This document shows positions 5,259 through 8,382 of a stretch of 8,382 nt of DNA, piece by piece (the first letter of the stretch is position 1; every line of letters begins with the position of its first letter). The notes under the pieces were generated by a model. That model was not told where the DNA came from, ran no database searches, and saw nothing but the letters and a program-made list of their open reading frames with translations. This DNA is from an uncultured Collinsella sp. (lineage in GTDB: Bacteria > Actinomycetota > Coriobacteriia > Coriobacteriales > Coriobacteriaceae), in NCBI GenBank assembly GCA_900552295.1, contig URZB01000057.1:1-8382 (forward strand). The letters run 5' to 3'. The translations under genes and the position numbers were made by a program.

Positions 5259-5837
5259 ATGCCTGTGAATCTGGTTTCGACAGCGTGTCTCGGAAATCTC
5301 AACGACCCGTCCTATGAGCTTTTGCTTCGCCGGGAGCTGGGCGGTGTCTTTGAGGTCGATGAGCTACTACTCGATTGGGACCAGGCCGATGCCCGCACAT
5401 TTGTGGGCGTGACGGAGCTGGGGCGTACGGTCGATATTCGGCTGGGCGCTGCCGATGGCGATCGCCTTGCCGATGGCGATGTGCTCGCCATCGACCGTTC
5501 GGGCATGGTGCCCGTGGCGGTTGTCGTGCGCCTGCGCAGTGCCGAGGTTTATTTGGTCGAAGTCGACCGCATGGACCCGATTGCGCTCGCGCATGCGTGC
5601 TGGGAGATCGGCAATATGCACGCGCCGCTTTTCCGAGGCGATTCGGACGAGTATACCGTGCGCATGTATACGCCGGTGCAGCCTGTTTTGGGCCGCATGC
5701 TCCGGGGCGTCGAGGGCGTTTGGCTCTCGGTGGTTACCCGTGAACTCGATGCGGACCGGCGCTTTGCGTCGAGTGCGGCGGATGCCGTTGTGAGTATGGC
5801 TCCCGACTTTACGATCGTAAAAAAGGCGCGCGGTTAA
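5259..5837 (+). CDS. UreE-like (urease accessory/nickel chaperone family) protein
   Basis: I recognise this 192-residue protein as UreE-like from its layout. The N-terminal beta domain has the RTVDIRLG (56-63) and LADGDVLAID (70-79) pattern of UreE_N. A ferredoxin-like C-terminal domain carries HACWEIGNMHAPLF (112-125), which corresponds to the family's GNRHxP segment; His121 would be the interface metal-binding histidine (His96 in Klebsiella aerogenes UreE) and His112 is a second candidate ligand. The His-rich C-terminal tail of many UreE proteins is missing. UreE carries nickel to urease, but no urease genes are seen here, so another nickel enzyme or a different function is possible. Its ATG is 3 bases after the SlyD-like stop, with GAGG (5247-5250) inside that gene. 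The end is followed by a strong hairpin. Confidence 0.72.
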   Translation: MPVNLVSTACLGNLNDPSYELLLRRELGGVFEVDELLLDWDQADARTFVGVTELGRTVDIRLGAADGDRLADGDVLAIDRSGMVPVAVVVRLRSAEVYLVEVDRMDPIALAHACWEIGNMHAPLFRGDSDEYTVRMYTPVQPVLGRMLRGVEGVWLSVVTRELDADRRFASSAADAVVSMAPDFTIVKKARG

Positions 5838-5847
5838 CGTGCGTATG

Positions 5848-5892
5848 AGTAAGACGGACTTTGAGAGGCAGCTATTCAAAGTCCGTCTTACT
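5848..5892 (+). terminator. Perfect 17-bp hairpin after the UreE-like gene
   Basis: Bases 5848-5864 are the exact reverse complement of 5876-5892, with an 11-base loop. The stem lies 10 bases after the stop codon and 29 bases before the HAD phosphatase start. Only scattered T residues follow (CTGTTGATG), so it lacks the U tract of a standard intrinsic terminator; it may need Rho or may simply stabilise the upstream mRNA end. Confidence 0.5.
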
Positions 5893-5921
5893 GTTGATGA
5901 GGTGCTTTGGGGGGAAAGCAT

Positions 5922-6719
5922 ATGGGTCTTGAGGGAATCAAGCTGATTGCATGCGATTTGGACGGCACGTTGCTGCATCGGGGGGAGCGCGAGCCGCGTT
6001 CCGAGGCCTTTGAGCTCATCGATGAACTGCATCGTCGCGGTATCGTGTTTATGCCGGCGAGCGGTCGTCAATATGCGAGCTTGCGCTATCTGTTTGCCCC
6101 GGTGGCCGATGAGCTCGCCTATGTATGCGAGAACGGAGCCCTGGTGATGAGCGAGGGGCGTGCCGTTGTCAAGCGCTCCATGGAGCGTAGTCTTGCTATG
6201 GATATCGCGAATGCCGTGGTTGCGTATCCCCATGCCGACGTGACCCTTTCGTGTGAGGGACACCTCTACACCATGAGCGGCAACGATGCGTTCGTCGACC
6301 ATTTGCGCTATGAGGTCCACTGCGATGTGGCGGTGGTCGACCGTCCTGAGGACATCGACGATGACGTCATTAAGATTGCCTTCCAGACGCCCGAGGTGGA
6401 TCAGCCGGCGGCCCTGGAGTATTTTGAGCGCCTCTTTAGCGACCGTGTCGACGTGATGACGTCGGGAACCGAGTGGACGGACTTTATCGGCTTTGGTTCG
6501 GGCAAGGGTTCCGCGCTTGCCGATTACGGTCGTGCCCTGGGAATTTCGCCCGACGAGATGATGGCGTTTGGCGATAACGAAAACGACCGCGACATGCTCA
6601 ACGTCGTGGGCCATCCTTATCTAATGGAGAGCTGCAATCCCTCTATGCGTGGCATCAACGACCGCGTCCGCTACGTGCGCACGGTCGAAGAAGAACTGCG
6701 CCGCCTGCTCGCCGAGTAG
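5922..6719 (+). CDS. HAD-superfamily phosphatase, Cof/YidA-type (class IIB)
   Basis: The 265-residue protein shows all HAD motifs: DLDGT with the nucleophile Asp12 and acid/base Asp14 (motif I), Ser47 in PASGRQ (motif II), Lys195 in GSGKGSAL (motif III), and GDNENDRDML at 217-226 with acidic Mg2+ ligands (motif IV). A cap domain of the alpha/beta Cof type sits between motifs II and III. Such enzymes dephosphorylate small phosphometabolites such as sugar phosphates, FMN or pyridoxal phosphate; the substrate cannot be read from sequence. The start is the ATG at 5922, just after a GGGGGGAAAG purine run; an in-frame TTG at 5907 is within that run and is less likely. It is separated from the UreE-like gene by a hairpin and converges with the perR-like gene. 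Confidence 0.94.
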   Translation: MGLEGIKLIACDLDGTLLHRGEREPRSEAFELIDELHRRGIVFMPASGRQYASLRYLFAPVADELAYVCENGALVMSEGRAVVKRSMERSLAMDIANAVVAYPHADVTLSCEGHLYTMSGNDAFVDHLRYEVHCDVAVVDRPEDIDDDVIKIAFQTPEVDQPAALEYFERLFSDRVDVMTSGTEWTDFIGFGSGKGSALADYGRALGISPDEMMAFGDNENDRDMLNVVGHPYLMESCNPSMRGINDRVRYVRTVEEELRRLLAE

Positions 6720-6729
6720 ATATATGTGG

Positions 6730-6785
6730 CATGCCTAGGAATCTCTTTTTGCTGCAGAGTGCAGAAAGGTGGATTTTAAGGCATG
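6730..6785. terminator. Possible bidirectional terminator hairpin between convergent genes
   Basis: The 76-base gap between the HAD gene and the perR-like gene can fold almost end to end. CATGCCT (6730-6736) pairs with AGGCATG (6779-6785); after one mismatch 6738-6744 pairs with 6771-6777 (three G-U); another T-rich stretch pairs with 6765-6769; and CTGCA (6752-6756) pairs with TGCAG (6760-6764) around a 3-base loop. It has several G-U pairs and no clean U tract on either side, so terminator function is an inference from position. Confidence 0.4.
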
Positions 6786-6795
6786 TCCCGAACAT

Positions 6796-7176
6796 CTACC
6801 GGCAGTCGGGGCAGAGACCCTCGAAGATGGTGTAGTGCGACGTGACGTGCCAGCCGATTTGCTCGGATGCCTTGGCGTCGAGTTGGGCATCGAAGGGGAG
6901 CGGTACGTCGATGACGCGGCTGCACGAGGTGCAGATGATATGCGCATGCGGCTCGATCGTGCGATCGAAGCGGCTGCCGCCCGGCGTCTTGATGGAGAGA
7001 ATCTCGCCGGCGTCGGCCAAGAGATTGAGGTTGCGGTAGACCGTGCCGCGGCTGATTTTGTCATCCTGCGCGCGCACGACGTTGTAGATTTCGTCGGCGG
7101 TGGGATGGTTATAGCTTTGGCGCACGGCGTCAAGAACCAGCTTTCGCTGCCTGGTATTCCTTCTTTGCACCGCCAT
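6796..7176 (-). CDS. perR: Fur-family regulator, PerR-like peroxide sensor
   Basis: The 126-residue protein has a winged-helix DNA-binding half (HPTADEIYNVV at 24-34, SRGTVYRNLNLL at 42-53) and a dimerisation half. The structural zinc site is Cys82/Cys85 and Cys122/Cys125. The regulatory metal site of Bacillus subtilis PerR (His37, Asp85, His91, His93, Asp104) aligns with His24, Asp71, His77, His79 and Asp90. Spacing is identical from the first Asp on, and the Asp at the fifth position favours PerR over Fur. PerR loses DNA binding when iron-catalysed oxidation modifies the site histidines, derepressing peroxide defence; this would help an anaerobe survive oxygen. The ATG at 7176 follows purine-rich GAGGCGAGG. 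It is the last gene of a minus-strand group, 61 bases after the acylphosphatase, with its own possible promoter and palindrome. Confidence 0.88.
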   Translation of the reverse strand: MAVQRRNTRQRKLVLDAVRQSYNHPTADEIYNVVRAQDDKISRGTVYRNLNLLADAGEILSIKTPGGSRFDRTIEPHAHIICTSCSRVIDVPLPFDAQLDAKASEQIGWHVTSHYTIFEGLCPDCR

Positions 7177-7212
7177 GCGCCTCGCCTCTTTTCTATCAAC
7201 GGTCGTAGGTAA

Positions 7213-7243
7213 ATGATACCGTATTTAGCACACAATACTAATA
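7213..7243 (-). promoter_or_regulatory. Possible perR promoter and operator region
   Basis: On the minus strand an AT-rich stretch runs from the acylphosphatase stop toward perR. It contains an imperfect palindrome (TATTAG ... CTAAATA, 7222-7243), a -10-like TATCAT (complement of 7213-7218) and a second short palindrome, GGTATCATTTACC, centred there. Autoregulation is common for PerR, but the match to the Bacillus Per box is weak and no good -35 hexamer is visible. Confidence 0.3.
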
Positions 7244-7648
7244 ACGAGGCGTGAAACCGTCTTCATTGGCAAGTGGGGCTCGGGCCTGGGCGTCTACGAG
7301 GCGAAAACGCGTTCCCATACGCTCGTAGGAGGCATGAAGCGCCTCGAGATGAGATAGGATATTTGCCGGAGCCCCCTGTATCTCCATCTCGACTGAGCCG
7401 TCTTCCATGTTACGCACCCAGCCGGTGAGCGCGCGTGCCTGCGCGAGGTTGGTGTTGGTAAAGCGAAAGCCAACGCCCTGGACTTGCCCCGCCCAGCGCA
7501 GGAAATAGCGCAGGGGAGTGTCTTGAGTGGCCTCGTCGCTTGCGAGCACAGTAAGCCTGCGGCGCAGCTCGAGCTCGACGTTTGATGGTTTTTGAGGCTC
7601 TCGACTGCCGCCGGTGACGCTGGAGAAGAACGTATCGAAGAGACCCAT
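7238..7648 (-). CDS. Acylphosphatase with N-terminal extension
   Basis: Residues 46 to about 130 form an acylphosphatase domain, which hydrolyses acyl phosphates such as acetyl phosphate or 1,3-bisphosphoglycerate. The phosphate-binding loop is GQVQGVGFR (54-62) with catalytic Arg62, and the catalytic asparagine is Asn80 in GWVRN; the 18-residue gap equals that of the classic enzymes (Arg23, Asn41). Stand-alone acylphosphatases are about 90 residues; here 45 extra N-terminal residues (starting MGLFDTFF and then polar, with an RRRL stretch) precede the domain and have no recognisable motif. The start at 7648 lies 2 bases after the stop of the upstream oxidoreductase, which implies translational coupling. 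The frame is open further upstream (to 7783), but that part only overlaps the oxidoreductase coding sequence. Confidence 0.9.
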   Translation of the reverse strand: MGLFDTFFSSVTGGSREPQKPSNVELELRRRLTVLASDEATQDTPLRYFLRWAGQVQGVGFRFTNTNLAQARALTGWVRNMEDGSVEMEIQGAPANILSHLEALHASYERMGTRFRLVDAQARAPLANEDGFTPRY

Positions 7649-7650
7649 AG

Positions 7651-8382
7651 CTATGCCTGCTTGCCTGCGTCGGCTGGGAAGGTTATGCCGGCCTGCTGGC
7701 GCACGGCATCCATGATGCGCAGTGAGACGAGTGTGACATCGCGGTAGTGGCCAAGCTCGTGGCGTCCCGCCGGGGTCTCCCAAATCTCTTCCTTAACGCT
7801 ATCGATGCCGCCGATGGCGGTGATAAAGTCTGTGAGTTCGTATTCCATAGTGTTGCTCGATTTGGACAGGTCGAGCACGCGGCCGTTGTCTCCCTGTTCG
7901 CGCGGTGCCTCGGTCGCCGAGCCGCGTACGACGTCGCCGCGATAGTCGATGCGGACGTTGCGGGGCGTGGACAGATGGTCGATCTGGATAGTGCCACGCT
8001 CGCCTTCGATCTGCGAGGGCAACAGGTCGTTCGTAATTTTGGAGTGCGCGAGCTCGACGGAGATACGGCCACCGCCGTAGCTGGCGAGGATGGAACCGCA
8101 GCCATCGATGGGGCCGTGCGTGAGCTGTCGCGTGGTGGGATCGAGCAGAGTGGTCATGCTCGTAAGGCCGGAGGGCATGCCAAAGATCTCGACCATGGGC
8201 TCGACGGTGTAGACGCCAATGTCCATGAGGGAACCCGATGCCATATTGCAGTCGAAGATATTGGTGGCGCGTCCCGCGAGAATCTCGTTGTAGCGCGAGG
8301 AATACTTGCCAAAGCGCAATGAGGCGCGGCGGATGGGGGCGATCTCGCCCAGGGCGTCCTCGATGGCGTGGAAGGCGGGATC
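7651..8382 (-). CDS. Gfo/Idh/MocA-family oxidoreductase (5' end beyond the window)
   Basis: The last 243 residues are visible; the frame is still open at the window edge. It encodes the C-terminal alpha/beta domain of the family: DPAFHAIEDALGEI leads into GKYSSRYNEILAG and then GSLMDIGVYTVEPMVEIFG, the characteristic strand-and-helix segment around the substrate site, followed by the large beta-sheet and a closing helix. These are NAD(P)-dependent oxidoreductases or dehydrogenases acting on sugars, inositols or related compounds. The N-terminal Rossmann domain and its catalytic EKP motif lie outside, so the substrate cannot be suggested. TTG at 8319 is only an internal codon. The stop is 2 bases from the acylphosphatase start. 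Confidence 0.9.
   Translation of the reverse strand, partial: DPAFHAIEDALGEIAPIRRASLRFGKYSSRYNEILAGRATNIFDCNMASGSLMDIGVYTVEPMVEIFGMPSGLTSMTTLLDPTTRQLTHGPIDGCGSILASYGGGRISVELAHSKITNDLLPSQIEGERGTIQIDHLSTPRNVRIDYRGDVVRGSATEAPREQGDNGRVLDLSKSSNTMEYELTDFITAIGGIDSVKEEIWETPAGRHELGHYRDVTLVSLRIMDAVRQQAGITFPADAGKQA

Noticed and set aside
5367..6614. 415-residue frame on the minus strand
   Set aside because: It is antisense to the UreE-like gene, the hairpin and the HAD gene, all of which have good motifs; its sequence is rich in His, Arg and Ala as expected for a shadow frame.
7747..8322. 191-residue + strand frame opposite the oxidoreductase
   Set aside because: The minus strand has a clear Gfo/Idh/MocA C-terminal domain across the whole stretch; the + frame has no motif.

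Overview
The window looks like the end of an assembled contig from a high-GC, anaerobic gut actinobacterium, most likely class Coriobacteriia (Collinsella-like). This assignment rests on the GC-rich codon use, the anaerobic (class III) ribonucleotide reductase genes and the overall protein style; no taxonomic marker gene is present, so it is an inference. Bases 1-30 are not biological: they match the Illumina Nextera/Tn5 read-1 adapter including its 19-bp mosaic end, so genomic sequence starts at base 31.

Region 1 (31-1099, + strand): the last 18 codons of what appears to be nrdD (anaerobic ribonucleoside-triphosphate reductase), then a 430-base spacer without a convincing gene, then nrdG, its radical-SAM activase. 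The spacer is rich in structure: a 130-nt hairpin with perfect 26-bp arms, a terminator-like hairpin flanked by a 15-nt direct repeat, and two hairpins that share one arm and so exclude each other just upstream of the nrdG ribosome binding site.

Region 2 (1100-2835, + strand): a folate-pathway cluster of folE (GTP cyclohydrolase I), an HD-domain phosphohydrolase with a cysteine motif near its C-terminus, and folB (dihydroneopterin aldolase with an N-terminal extension). The HD protein sits where a dihydroneopterin phosphate hydrolase is needed. folP and folK are not in this window.

Region 3 (2842-4706, - strand): an M19 dipeptidase followed by a SprT/YgjP-type zinc metallopeptidase, convergent with folB. 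From 4827 the + strand carries a SlyD-type FKBP prolyl isomerase with a UreE-like protein starting 3 bases after its stop codon, a pair suggestive of nickel handling. A perfect 17-bp hairpin separates this pair from a Cof-type HAD phosphatase (5922-6719).

Region 4 (6796-8382, - strand): a Gfo/Idh/MocA oxidoreductase cut by the window edge, an acylphosphatase with an N-terminal extension starting 2 bases after the oxidoreductase stop, and a Fur-family regulator with all the expected PerR residues. This group converges with the HAD gene across a long imperfect hairpin that may terminate both transcripts.

Most of the window is ordinary core metabolism. The parts that deserve a second look are the nrdD-nrdG spacer, the HD protein in the folate cluster and the SlyD-UreE pair.
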